Source: Monoglobus sp964617455
GTDB lineage: Bacteria > Bacillota > Clostridia > Monoglobales > Monoglobaceae
NCBI GenBank assembly: GCA_964617455.1
Contig: CAZTYF010000017.1
Span: 1 to 43,768, forward strand
DNA: 43,768 nt
Reading direction: 5' to 3'
The notes below the pieces were generated by a model. That model was given only the letters and a program-made list of their open reading frames with translations. It was not told the DNA's origin and did no database searches. The position numbers and the translations under genes are program-made. This document shows positions 15,382 to 23,828 of this stretch, in pieces; the stretch's first letter is position 1; each line of letters starts with the position of its first letter.

Positions 15382-17746
15382 TTTTCCGAAAATCAGACAG
15401 GAAATAATAGAAAAAGAATATAAGCATCTGAATGATATGCAAAAACAAGCGGTCTTCTCCACCGAAGGGCCGCTTCTTGTCCTGGCGGGAGCGGGCAGCG
15501 GGAAGACCACGGTGATAGTCAACAAGATTGCCCATTTGATGAAATACGGCAAAGCCTATACGAGCAAAACCGTGCCTCGGGATTTTTCCGAGGAGGAGCT
15601 TGAGATTTTTCGCTGGTACAGAGACGGGGAGATTGACGAGTTGAGCCCGGACCTTGAGGAGTGCCTTTGGGAGGAGCCGTTGCCCCCCTATAACATCCTC
15701 GCCATTACCTTCACCAACAAAGCGGCGGGGGAGCTCAAAGAAAGGCTTGAGGCTCGATTGGGCCCCGTCGGGAGAGATGTCCATGCGGGAACTTTCCATT
15801 CCATGTGCGCTCGTATCCTTCGGCGGAACATAGAGGAGATAGGCTACACCGGGGACTATGTCATATACGACAGCGCAGACCGTCAAACGGTTATAAAGGA
15901 TTGCCTCAGGGACTTAAATATCGACGAAAAGAGATATTCCCCCCGATTGGTGGGAACTCTCATAAGCGCCGCCAAGGATAAGCTGATTGACCCGCTTGAT
16001 TATAGGGCCGAGGCGGAAAAGGATTACTATCTGCAGCCGGTGGCGAAGGTATATACGGAATACAGCCGCAGGCTCAAAGACAGCAATGCCTTGGATTTTG
16101 ACGATTTGATTATGCTTACCGTCAGACTCTTTGAAGATTGCCCGGATGTTTTGGAATATTATCGAAACAAATACAAATACATTTTGGTTGACGAATATCA
16201 GGACACCGATTATGCTCAATATCGGCTGGTGAGTCTTTTGGCGGAAAAGCACCGTAATTTGTGTGTTGTGGGGGATGACGACCAGAGCATATACAAATTC
16301 AGGGGAGCGGATATAAGGAACATTTTGGATTTCGAAAAGGATTTCCCCGATGCCGAGGTTATAAAGTTGGAGGAAAATTACCGCTCCACCCAACATATTC
16401 TGGATGCCGCAAACGGAGTCATAAAAAACAACGGAGGCAGAAAGGGCAAGAGCCTTTGGACCTCCAACGGTTCGGGGGAGAAAATCACCCTTCGGATTGC
16501 CGACAACGAACACAGCGAAGCTCGGTTTGTGGCCGACACGATTGAGAATTTGGGAGGAAAGCTCAATGACACGGCGGTGCTCTACAGAGTCAACGCCCAG
16601 TCCCGTATAATCGAAGATGCTCTGCTCCGTGCCGCCATACCCTATAAGGTGTTTGGGGGATTGAGGTTCTATGACAGAAAAGAGATTAAAGACATAGGTG
16701 CCTATTTGAGGCTGATTGCCAATTCCGACGACCAAGTCGCCCTGAAGAGGATTATCAATGAACCCAAACGGGGCATAGGTGCATCTACCCTGGAGAAAAT
16801 TTCCGCCTTGAGCGCCTCAAAAAATATGAGTATGTTTGCCGTGTGCGAAAGGGCAAAGGATTTTTCGGAGTTTAAATCGACCTCCGCCTCAAGACTCATA
16901 AAATTTTCCGATATGATAAAGGATTTGAGAGCCGATTTGGAAGAGGGTATGGGTCTTGAGCTTTTTGTGAGAACGGTGATGAAGACATCGGGTATGATTG
17001 ATGCCCTTCAAAAGGAAAAAACCGTGGAAAACCGAACAAAGCTTGAGAACTTGGATGAGTTTTTGTCAATGGTCAAAGAGGCTGTTCGGGAAAATGCGGA
17101 TATAACTTTAAATGAGCTCCTTGAGAACATATCCCTCATTTCGGATATAGACAACTATGATGAGGCTCAAGAGGCGGTGACCCTTATGACTCTCCACAGC
17201 GCAAAGGGTTTGGAATTCAAAAACATCTTCTTGGTGGGCATGGAAGAGGGCCTTTTCCCCGGTTCTCAAGCCTATGGCGACGAGGAAGAACTTGAAGAGG
17301 AGCGTCGGCTGTGCTATGTGGGCATTACCCGAGCCAAATCTCGGCTGTTCCTGACGGCGGCAAAGCAAAGAACCCTTTTCGGCCAGACCCGCTATAATCT
17401 GCCTTCTCGATTTTTGGATGAAATTCCCAAGGACTTGATTGAAAAAACCGAAGATTTGCACAGCTTCGCGGAAAGGGATTTCGGCGGATACGGCTACGGC
17501 AGAAGGCGCTACGGGGGAGCCTACGGTGGTTTCGGAACCGAACCCTCTTATAAAAAAGAGACGGTTCCCATGGCTGTTTCCGATGAAGAATACAAGCCCG
17601 GAGACCGGGTCAGGCATCGAAAGTTTGGGGAAGGAACCGTGGTTTCCGCAAAAGAGATGGGCAGGGATTGGCTCGTGGTTGTGGACTTCGACGAAGTCGG
17701 CAGAAAGAATATGATGGCGGCCTATTCCAATTTTGAAAGGCTGTGA
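15374..17746 (+). CDS. pcrA: PcrA/UvrD superfamily 1A DNA helicase
   Basis: This 790-residue 3'-5' helicase works in excision repair and removal of blocked complexes. Visible motifs are the Q-motif LNDMQKQAV, Walker A AGAGSGKTT (about residue 37), motif II VDEYQDTD, motif III GDDDQSIYKFRGA, motif IV LEENYRST, motif V TLMTLHSAKGLEFKNIF and motif VI CYVGITRAKSRLFL. About 50 acidic residues are inserted between Walker A and motif Ia (about 57-105). The C-terminus ends in the Tudor-like KOW fold seen in PcrA (PGDRVRHRKFGEGTVV), which contacts RNA polymerase. It overlaps mnmA by eight bases and the next gene by its stop. Confidence 0.95.
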   Translation: MSDFPKIRQEIIEKEYKHLNDMQKQAVFSTEGPLLVLAGAGSGKTTVIVNKIAHLMKYGKAYTSKTVPRDFSEEELEIFRWYRDGEIDELSPDLEECLWEEPLPPYNILAITFTNKAAGELKERLEARLGPVGRDVHAGTFHSMCARILRRNIEEIGYTGDYVIYDSADRQTVIKDCLRDLNIDEKRYSPRLVGTLISAAKDKLIDPLDYRAEAEKDYYLQPVAKVYTEYSRRLKDSNALDFDDLIMLTVRLFEDCPDVLEYYRNKYKYILVDEYQDTDYAQYRLVSLLAEKHRNLCVVGDDDQSIYKFRGADIRNILDFEKDFPDAEVIKLEENYRSTQHILDAANGVIKNNGGRKGKSLWTSNGSGEKITLRIADNEHSEARFVADTIENLGGKLNDTAVLYRVNAQSRIIEDALLRAAIPYKVFGGLRFYDRKEIKDIGAYLRLIANSDDQVALKRIINEPKRGIGASTLEKISALSASKNMSMFAVCERAKDFSEFKSTSASRLIKFSDMIKDLRADLEEGMGLELFVRTVMKTSGMIDALQKEKTVENRTKLENLDEFLSMVKEAVRENADITLNELLENISLISDIDNYDEAQEAVTLMTLHSAKGLEFKNIFLVGMEEGLFPGSQAYGDEEELEEERRLCYVGITRAKSRLFLTAAKQRTLFGQTRYNLPSRFLDEIPKDLIEKTEDLHSFAERDFGGYGYGRRRYGGAYGGFGTEPSYKKETVPMAVSDEEYKPGDRVRHRKFGEGTVVSAKEMGRDWLVVVDFDEVGRKNMMAAYSNFERL

Positions 17747-17757
17747 CGGATTGCGGT

Positions 17758-18501
17758 ATGGGTATTTACGAAGATTTTTCAAAGATTTACGACAGGTTTC
17801 AAACAACGGATTATGGGGCCTTTGTCCGATTTTACGAAGAGGTTTTTCGGAGGGAAAAAACGGAGCCCGAAACCGTTGCGGATTTAGGCTGCGGCTCGGG
17901 AAACGTGAGCTTGCTCCTTAAGGAGGCGGGCTACGATGTGATTGGAATCGACCTGTCTCCGGATATGCTTGCCTTGGCCCAAAGAAAGGCGGAGGATGCG
18001 GGGCGGGAAATCCTGTTCCTCAATATGGATATGTGTTCCTTTGAGTTGCCCAACCCGGTCGACTGCGTTATATCCGCCTTGGACTGCATAAACTATCTTG
18101 AGGACACGGAGGATGTTAAGCGATGCTTTGAGCGGGTATTTGAAAATCTCAAATCCGGAGGTACTTTCATTTTTGATATAAATTCGGAGTACAAGCTTTT
18201 GGAGGTTTTAGGCAATAACACCTTTGTATACGAAGATGATTCCGCCTATTGCGTTTGGGACTGCGGCTGCTTTCCGGAGGAGGCTGTTGTGAGTTTTGAG
18301 CTTAATTTTTTTGTTAAGGAAAAGGACGGCCGTTATTCCCGATATGGGGAATATCAGGAGGAGACGATTTTCGAATCGGCCGATTTGGCGGCCCTCCTTA
18401 AGGAGACGGGCTTTGAGCAAATCAAAATGTTCGGCGATTTGACCTTTGAAGAGCCCAATGACAAAAGCGAGCGGATTTTTTTCACCGCCCGCAAAAGGTG
18501 A
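17758..18501 (+). CDS. SAM-dependent class I methyltransferase
   Basis: This 247-residue protein opens with the family phrase YEDFSKIYDRF. Motif I (VADLGCGSGNVSLLL) and motif II (YDVIGIDLSPDMLALAQ) are clear, followed by DCVISALDCINYL and the GGTFIFDINSEYKL strand. It resembles the Methyltransf_25 group often annotated in Firmicutes beside repair or tRNA genes; the substrate is unknown. I prefer ATG 17758, which matches family N-termini. A GTG at 17743 overlapping the pcrA stop would add five residues. Ribosome binding sites are weak for both. Confidence 0.88.
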   Translation: MGIYEDFSKIYDRFQTTDYGAFVRFYEEVFRREKTEPETVADLGCGSGNVSLLLKEAGYDVIGIDLSPDMLALAQRKAEDAGREILFLNMDMCSFELPNPVDCVISALDCINYLEDTEDVKRCFERVFENLKSGGTFIFDINSEYKLLEVLGNNTFVYEDDSAYCVWDCGCFPEEAVVSFELNFFVKEKDGRYSRYGEYQEETIFESADLAALLKETGFEQIKMFGDLTFEEPNDKSERIFFTARKR

Positions 18502-18507
18502 GGTATT

Positions 18508-19650
18508 ATGATAGCGTCAAAAGAAAAATCCGAGTCTGTGGGGGCTGCGGAAGCGGGCGCCTTGGGCGCTGCGGCAGACGGTGTCGTTCCGGCAAATTAT
18601 TCAATCAATAATTCCAAAAGCGGCCACGGAATAATGGCGGAGGAAGCCCAGACCATAATCGACCGACTTAAGGGCAGGGACGCCGCCGTGGTAGGCAGGG
18701 ACAATGCGAAAAACGGTGCCGACCGCCTTGTTGACGGGGCCTACATTCAAAGCAAGTTCTATAATTCCGGCAAGGAGTGCATAGAGGCTTGTTTCGACGG
18801 GAAAAATGGTGGAATGTACAGATATTTGGACGGGGACGGGAATCCCATGGCAGTGGAGGTTCCCAAGGATATGTACGGAGATGCGGTGGCGGAATTCCGC
18901 AGCAGGATTTCAAAGGGCAAAGTTCCCGGTGTCACCGACCAAAATCGGGCGGAATCCCTTGTTCGCGCCTCCGACTTGACCTATAAGCAATCCGTTGCCC
19001 TTTGCACACCCATGACAAAGGAGTCTCTGCTCTATGACTGCGCCACCGGATTCTTCCGCTGTCTTATTCTGTTTTTCGCCTCTTGGCTTGCCGTCTTTTT
19101 CTTAAGCATAAAACGGGGCGTAAAAAAATCCAAAGCCGTCGTAAGCGCCCTCAAAAACGGCTGCGGAGTATTCGGACTTTCCTATATCATTCATGTGGCC
19201 TGTTCCCAGTTTGCAAGGACGGCATTTTTCAAAGCATTGCCCTTTCCCAAAATCGGAGAGAGAAGGTCAATCTATGCCTTTGATGCGGCCATGATAACCG
19301 GAGCGGGCGGAGGCTACTCCTCAATGAGGGGTGCGGCAAACCGATTTCCCAAAACCGTAAAGCTTGGGGTTTTTTGCACCTTTATCACCTTGGTCCTGTG
19401 GCTCCTTATCGAAGTTTTTAATTTGATACGGAAAAAATCCACTTTTGCCGAGTTCAAAATCAGCGTGTTTATAATATTGGGCTCCAAAATAACCGGCGGG
19501 GTGTTCTATCTCCTGGCGGGAATCCTCATGGCCTCCGTGACAAGCTTGCCCTTCGTGCTCAATACGGCCGTATGTGCCGTTGCCGCCATCCTCGGAGGCG
19601 TCTGGGGCAGGGCGATTGTGTTCAAAATATTGGGAAAAGTTCGGGTGTGA
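18508..19650 (+). CDS. Uncharacterised membrane protein with conserved soluble N-terminal domain
   Basis: I do not recognise a named function for this 380-residue protein. The N-terminal ~160 residues are soluble, with a GHGIMAEEAQ motif, DNAKNGADRLVDGAYIQSKF, a short Cys-containing segment (GKECIEACFDG), MAVEVPKDMYGDAV and KVPGVTDQNRAESLVRASDLTY. The rest contains about five hydrophobic helices, including LILFFASWLAVFFLS, VKLGVFCTFITLVLWLLI and a Gly/Ala-rich C-terminal pair. The wording of the N-terminal domain looks like a widespread family of unknown function with a membrane-embedded glycine-rich tail; that resemblance is from memory and unverified. GGTGAGG precedes the ATG. It follows the methyltransferase by six bases and ends at hairpins. 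Confidence 0.7.
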   Translation: MIASKEKSESVGAAEAGALGAAADGVVPANYSINNSKSGHGIMAEEAQTIIDRLKGRDAAVVGRDNAKNGADRLVDGAYIQSKFYNSGKECIEACFDGKNGGMYRYLDGDGNPMAVEVPKDMYGDAVAEFRSRISKGKVPGVTDQNRAESLVRASDLTYKQSVALCTPMTKESLLYDCATGFFRCLILFFASWLAVFFLSIKRGVKKSKAVVSALKNGCGVFGLSYIIHVACSQFARTAFFKALPFPKIGERRSIYAFDAAMITGAGGGYSSMRGAANRFPKTVKLGVFCTFITLVLWLLIEVFNLIRKKSTFAEFKISVFIILGSKITGGVFYLLAGILMASVTSLPFVLNTAVCAVAAILGGVWGRAIVFKILGKVRV

Positions 19651-19655
19651 AAACA

Positions 19656-19693
19656 TTCGTCTCCGACGAAGAGCCGCCTGGGCCACAGGCGGC
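19656..19693 (+). terminator. Two tandem hairpins after the membrane-protein gene
   Basis: TTCGTC-TCC-GACGAA (19656-19670) and GCCGCCTG-GGCCA-CAGGCGGC (19673-19693) are both perfect stems. No T-run follows, so termination would be atypical or Rho-assisted; they may also stabilise the 3' end. Confidence 0.5.
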
Positions 19694-19703
19694 AATATTG
19701 CCG

Positions 19704-19737
19704 ATATTGTTTGAAAACATATCATATTGTTTGAAAA
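19704..19737. repeat. Tandem 14-bp direct repeat upstream of a promoter
   Basis: ATATTGTTTGAAAA occurs at 19704-19717 and 19724-19737. The 20-bp spacing is two helical turns, so a dimer or two copies of a regulator would bind the same face. A third half copy (ATATTG) lies at 19695-19700. The repeats end 21 bases before the -35 box, an activator-like position. Confidence 0.65.
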
Positions 19738-19758
19738 TTAACTATTTATATTTTTTTA

Positions 19759-19787
19759 TTGACAAATATATTGGGGTGTTATATAAT
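19759..19787 (+). promoter_or_regulatory. Near-consensus promoter for the structured leader and nfnAB
   Basis: TTGACA (19759-19764), 17-bp spacer, TATAAT (19782-19787): a full consensus sigma-A promoter. Transcription would start near 19794, leaving a leader of about 295 bases before the nfnA start codon. Confidence 0.88.
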
Positions 19788-19793
19788 CAAAAA

Positions 19794-20045
19794 AGTTGGG
19801 CTCGAAATACGCAATGGGGCGTGAGCCCATATAGTGATTGCAATATATTTAATACGGGTTGTTCAATGACGCACAATGGGGTGTGGCTTTATGGGCTGTA
19901 CCTTTTTTTATTGCAATCGGTCGCTTTTTGGGGCATACAAACCCCAAAGGGAATCGGACCGGGTCGGGAAGACACCGAGGGCGGTCCCAAAAACAATTCG
20001 CTAAACAACGACAATACATCGGGATAGGCAAACAAGCCTATGCCC
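19794..20045 (+). ncRNA. Candidate structured leader RNA or small RNA, class not recognised
   Basis: The region between a consensus promoter and nfnA holds many paired elements. P1 is TGGGCTC/GAGCCCA (19797-19803 with 19823-19829), with inner ACGC/GCGT. P2 is a long-range perfect 10-mer GATTGCAATA/TATTGCAATC (19836-19845 with 19909-19918). Inside P2 is CACA-ATGGGG-TGTG (19872-19885). Further hairpins are TTTGGGG/CCCCAAA (19927-19948), GGACCG/CGGTCC with inner TCGG/CCGA (19956-19987), and GGGATAGGC/GCCTATGCCC (20021-20045). AGCCCATA (19824-19831) can pair instead with TATGGGCT (19890-19897), competing with P1 and crossing P2. No T-box, RNase P, tmRNA or SRP signature is present. It could be a riboswitch, a trans-acting RNA or a processed leader. 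Confidence 0.6.
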
Positions 20046-20089
20046 AATCAAAAGAGCAAAGGAGCTCATATTTTTCGGAGGTGTGGTAA

Positions 20090-20935
20090 TTGTTTAAAAT
20101 TCTAAAAAAGCAAGTGCTCAATCCCACTGTTTCCATGATTGAGGTGGAGGCCCCCTACATTGCCCGAAAGGCGGAGCCGGGTCAGTTTATCATCCTCAGA
20201 ATCGACGAAAAAGGCGAGAGAATTCCCTTCACCATAGCGGATTACGACAGGGAGAAGGGCACAATAACCGTCATTTTTCAGGTGGTGGGGCAAAGCACCC
20301 AAAGGCTCAATGAGCTGAATGAGGGAGATTACATTCAAGACTTTGTGGGTCCTTTGGGAGTTGCGTCGAAGTTTGACGGAGCCAATAAGGTGGCGGTGAT
20401 AGGAGGCGGCCTCGGCACCGCCATAGCATATCCCCAAGCCAAAAAACTCCATTCCATGGGCATCCCCGTGGATATGATAAACGGTTTCAGAAACAAGGAT
20501 TTGATTATAATAGAAGACTTGTGCAGGGAAGCCTGTGACAATTTATACACCATGACCGATGACGGCTCAAACGGGAACAAAGGCTTTGTCACCGCCAAAT
20601 TGGAGGAACTGATAAAGGCCGGCGAGGGCTACGATTTGGTTATTGCCATAGGCCCTCTTGTAATGATGAAGGCCGTGTGTGAGCTGACAAAGAAGTTTGA
20701 TATAAAAACAATAGTGAGTATGAACCCGATTATGATTGACGGCACGGGAATGTGCGGCGGATGTCGGGTCACCGTAGGCGGAGAGACCAAGTTCGCCTGC
20801 GTTGACGGACCGGATTTCGACGGCCATTTGGTTGACTTTGACAGTGCCATCTCTCGGTCCCGTATGTTCAGAAAGCAGGAGGCAGAGTCTATGGAGGCTC
20901 ACAAATGCAGATTGGAGGGAATGCGGAATGCCTAA
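20090..20935 (+). CDS. nfnA: NfnA-type ferredoxin:NADP reductase subunit (FAD, [2Fe-2S])
   Basis: This 281-residue flavoprotein has an N-terminal FAD-binding barrel (about residues 1-95; EPGQFIILRID, RIPFTIADYD) and an NAD-binding domain (about 100-210; VAVIGGGLGTAIAYPQAK). A C-terminal [2Fe-2S] site shows Asp217, Cys222, Cys225 and Cys237 (DGTGMCGGC...FACVDG), the unusual Asp-Cys3 ligand set of NfnA/SudB. With NfnB it forms the electron-bifurcating transhydrogenase, which makes NADPH from NADH plus reduced ferredoxin. The start is TTG, with GGAGGTG six bases upstream. It follows the structured leader and overlaps nfnB by eight bases. Confidence 0.92.
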   Translation: MFKILKKQVLNPTVSMIEVEAPYIARKAEPGQFIILRIDEKGERIPFTIADYDREKGTITVIFQVVGQSTQRLNELNEGDYIQDFVGPLGVASKFDGANKVAVIGGGLGTAIAYPQAKKLHSMGIPVDMINGFRNKDLIIIEDLCREACDNLYTMTDDGSNGNKGFVTAKLEELIKAGEGYDLVIAIGPLVMMKAVCELTKKFDIKTIVSMNPIMIDGTGMCGGCRVTVGGETKFACVDGPDFDGHLVDFDSAISRSRMFRKQEAESMEAHKCRLEGMRNA

Positions 20936-22319
20936 TATGTCATTAAAGAAAATGCCCATGCCCGAGCAGGATCCGATGGTCAGAAACAAGAACTTCCGAG
21001 AGGTAACATTGGGCTACACGGAGGATATGGCAATCGAAGAAGCCCGGCGCTGCCTTTCCTGCAAACACAAGCCCTGTATGCAAGGCTGTCCGGTTATGGT
21101 TCAAATCCCCGATTTCATCGCCCTTGTGGCAGATGGCAAATTTGAGGAGGCCTATAAGAAAATTCAAGAGACCAGTTCCCTGCCTGCCATCTGCGGCAGA
21201 GTGTGTCCCCAGGAGACCCAGTGTGAAAAATACTGCGTTCGGGGCATAAAGGGTGAGCCGGTGGCCATAGGCAGATTGGAAAGGTTTGTGGCCGATTGGT
21301 ATATGGAAAATTGCAGCGAGGAAGTTCATGTACCCGAGCGGAACGGCAAAAAGGTGGCCGTTGTGGGAGCAGGCCCCTCGGGTTTGACCTGTGCGGGTGA
21401 TTTGGCGAAAATGGGATATGAAGTCACGATTTTCGAGGCCTTTCACACCCCCGGCGGAGTGCTGGTGTACGGCATTCCCGAGTTCCGTCTGCCCAAGGAT
21501 ATTGTGGCAAAAGAAGTCAGCAAGCTCAAGGATTTGGGCGTTGAGATTATGACGGATATGGTCATCGGAAAAGTGCTGTCGGTTGACGAGCTTTTAACCG
21601 AGGAAGGCTACGATGCCGTGTTTATAGGCACGGGAGCGGGTCTGCCCGGCTTTATGAAAATCGAAGGTGAATCCCTGAACGGGGTATATTCCGCCAATGA
21701 GTTTCTGACACGAATAAACCTGATGAAGGCATACAAGTTCCCGGAGTACGACACCCCCATATATGTGGGCAGAAATGTGGTTGTGGTGGGAGGCGGAAAT
21801 GTTGCCATGGATGCCGCCCGCTCCGCCAAAAGGTTGGGTGCGGAGAATGTGTACATAGTATACCGCCGCAGCGAAGCGGAAATGCCCGCCAGAGCAGAGG
21901 AAATCCACCACGCCAAGGAAGAAGGAATAGAGTTCAGGCTCCTTAATAATCCGGTTAAAATCAACGGCGAAGACGGTTTGGTAAAGAGCGTCACCTGCAT
22001 TAAGATGGAACTGGGCGAGCCCGATGCATCCGGCAGAAGACGGCCGGTACCCGTGGATGGAAGCGAGTTTGATATAGAGGCGGATGTGGTGGTGGTTGCC
22101 ATCGGCCAAACTCCAAATCCCCTCATCAAAAACACCACTCCCGACCTTGAAACCAACCGCTGGGGCTGCATTGTGGCCAAAGAAGAGACCGGCGCCACTT
22201 CCAAAGAGGGAGTATATGCGGGCGGCGATGTGGTGACGGGAGCCGCCACCGTGATTTTGGCTATGGGAGCCGGCAAAACGGCTGCCGCCTCAATCGACGA
22301 ATACCTGAAAAATAAATAA
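20928..22319 (+). CDS. nfnB: NfnB / NADPH-dependent glutamate synthase-like subunit (SudA family)
   Basis: This 463-residue protein matches NfnB/GltA small-chain length. The N-terminal cysteine sets CLSCKHKPCMQGCP and CGRVCPQETQCEKYC bind two [4Fe-4S] clusters. The FAD motif VAVVGAGPSGLTCAGDLAKMGY and the NADPH motif VVVVGGGNVAMDAARSAKRLG follow. Proteins like this are often annotated gltA, but the partner nfnA directly upstream identifies it as the bifurcating NfnB subunit. The ATG at 20928 has GGAGG nine bases upstream; longer open frames overlap nfnA heavily and lack family similarity. Confidence 0.92.
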   Translation: MPNMSLKKMPMPEQDPMVRNKNFREVTLGYTEDMAIEEARRCLSCKHKPCMQGCPVMVQIPDFIALVADGKFEEAYKKIQETSSLPAICGRVCPQETQCEKYCVRGIKGEPVAIGRLERFVADWYMENCSEEVHVPERNGKKVAVVGAGPSGLTCAGDLAKMGYEVTIFEAFHTPGGVLVYGIPEFRLPKDIVAKEVSKLKDLGVEIMTDMVIGKVLSVDELLTEEGYDAVFIGTGAGLPGFMKIEGESLNGVYSANEFLTRINLMKAYKFPEYDTPIYVGRNVVVVGGGNVAMDAARSAKRLGAENVYIVYRRSEAEMPARAEEIHHAKEEGIEFRLLNNPVKINGEDGLVKSVTCIKMELGEPDASGRRRPVPVDGSEFDIEADVVVVAIGQTPNPLIKNTTPDLETNRWGCIVAKEETGATSKEGVYAGGDVVTGAATVILAMGAGKTAAASIDEYLKNK

Positions 22320-22394
22320 AAGGCGGTCTCGGTGTCCCTTAAATCGAAAAAAATAAATTAAAAATATATAAACAGTAAAGGAGATTTTATTCAA

Positions 22395-23741
22395 ATGGCA
22401 ATTTCAAACAGTTATCTGAAGGGTGTATTTGAACAAGTACAGAAGAGAAACGCAAACGAGCCCGAGTTTCTGCAGGCGGTGGAAGAGGTTTTGGAATCCT
22501 TGGAACCCGTTGTTGAAGCCCATCCCGAGTATGAGGAAGTCGGCCTCATCGAGAGACTCGTTGAGCCCGAGAGAGTGATTTCTTTCAGAGTTCCTTGGGT
22601 TGACGACAAAGGAAAGACCCAAGTCAACAGAGGATTCAGGGTTCAGTTCAACAGCGCAATCGGACCTTATAAGGGCGGACTCAGATTTCATCCTTCGGTA
22701 TATCAGGGAATTATCAAGTTCTTGGGCTTTGAGCAGATATTCAAGAACTCATTGACAGGCCTTCCCATAGGCGGCGGCAAGGGCGGCAGCGACTTTGACC
22801 CCAAGGGTAAGTCGGACGCCGAGGTTATGAGATTTTGCCAGAGCTTTATGACAGAGCTTAGCAAGCATATCGGAGCGGACACGGATGTTCCCGCCGGCGA
22901 TATCGGTGTAGGCGGCCGCGAAATCGGCTATATGTTCGGCCAGTACAAGAGACTCAGAAATGAGTTTACGGGCGTTCTCACAGGCAAAGGCCTCTCCTAC
23001 GGCGGCTCTTTGGCTCGCACGGAAGCCACGGGCTACGGTCTCTGCTACTACACGGACGCTATGCTGAAGGCAAACGGCAAATCCTTTGAGGGCAAGACGG
23101 TTGTTATCTCCGGCTCCGGCAATGTTGCCATCTATGCCACGGAAAAAGCCACCGCATTGGGCGCCAAGGTTGTGGCTCTCTCCGATTCAAACGGATATAT
23201 CTATGACAAGAACGGTGTAGACCTGGCTTGCATAAAGCAGCTCAAAGAGGTGGAGAGAAAGAGAATCAAGGAATATGCCGCCACTCATCCCGAGGCGGAA
23301 TATCATGAAGGTTGTTCGGGAATTTGGACCATCCCCTGTGACATAGCTCTGCCCTGCGCCACCCAGAACGAGATAAGCGAAGAATCCGCCAAGACGTTGG
23401 TTGCAAACGGCTGTTTCGCAGTGGGAGAGGGTGCCAATATGCCCTCGACTCCGGAAGCCGTATCCGTATTCCAATCAAACGGCGTTTTGTTCGGACCCGC
23501 AAAGGCGGCCAATGCCGGCGGCGTTGCCACCTCTGCTCTTGAGATGAGCCAGAACAGTATGAGATATTCATGGACCTTTGAAGAGGTTGACGCAAAGCTT
23601 AAGGAGATTATGGAAGGCATTTTCGAAAAGTGCGACACGGCCGCCAAGAAGTACGGCCATGAAGGCAACTATGTGATGGGCGCAAACATCGCGGGCTTCG
23701 AAAAAGTTGCCGATGCGATGATGGCACACGGAATAGTTTAA
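22395..23741 (+). CDS. gdhA: NADP-specific glutamate dehydrogenase
   Basis: This 448-residue hexameric-type GDH catalyses reductive amination of 2-oxoglutarate. The Lys-rich substrate pocket is intact (GPYKGGLRFHPSV, LPIGGGKGGSDFDPKG), the DVPAGDIGVGGREIGYM block is present, and the dinucleotide fold reads VVISGSGNVAIYATEKA. Length and sequence style match the bacterial NADPH (anabolic) small-GDH class. AAGGAG lies before the ATG. Its codon choice is more regular than that of its neighbours (AGA and AAG favoured), as expected for a highly expressed gene. It follows nfnB by 75 bases, so NADPH from Nfn can be spent here on ammonia assimilation. Confidence 0.95.
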   Translation: MAISNSYLKGVFEQVQKRNANEPEFLQAVEEVLESLEPVVEAHPEYEEVGLIERLVEPERVISFRVPWVDDKGKTQVNRGFRVQFNSAIGPYKGGLRFHPSVYQGIIKFLGFEQIFKNSLTGLPIGGGKGGSDFDPKGKSDAEVMRFCQSFMTELSKHIGADTDVPAGDIGVGGREIGYMFGQYKRLRNEFTGVLTGKGLSYGGSLARTEATGYGLCYYTDAMLKANGKSFEGKTVVISGSGNVAIYATEKATALGAKVVALSDSNGYIYDKNGVDLACIKQLKEVERKRIKEYAATHPEAEYHEGCSGIWTIPCDIALPCATQNEISEESAKTLVANGCFAVGEGANMPSTPEAVSVFQSNGVLFGPAKAANAGGVATSALEMSQNSMRYSWTFEEVDAKLKEIMEGIFEKCDTAAKKYGHEGNYVMGANIAGFEKVADAMMAHGIV

Positions 23742-23750
23742 TCCCCTCCG

Positions 23751-23780
23751 CCCCCCTTCAAAAAAGGGGGGTTTTCTTTC
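23751..23780 (+). terminator. Strong intrinsic terminator after gdhA
   Basis: CCCCCCTT (23751-23758) pairs with AAGGGGGG (23764-23771) around CAAAA, followed by TTTTCTTT. Confidence 0.9.
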
Positions 23781-23828
23781 CGGTGGGTTATGATTAAGAA
23801 TCGGGATTATGATGAAAGGATTGAGGTT

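Noticed and set aside
19572..20089. Several 60-150 residue frames in the nfnA leader
   Set aside because: They overlap the hairpins, promoter and direct repeats, differ in frame, and lack ribosome binding sites. The noncoding reading explains the region better.
20802..20927. An upstream extension of nfnB
   Set aside because: The extra residues lie almost wholly inside nfnA in another frame and do not look like the family N-terminus. ATG 20928 has a proper ribosome binding site.
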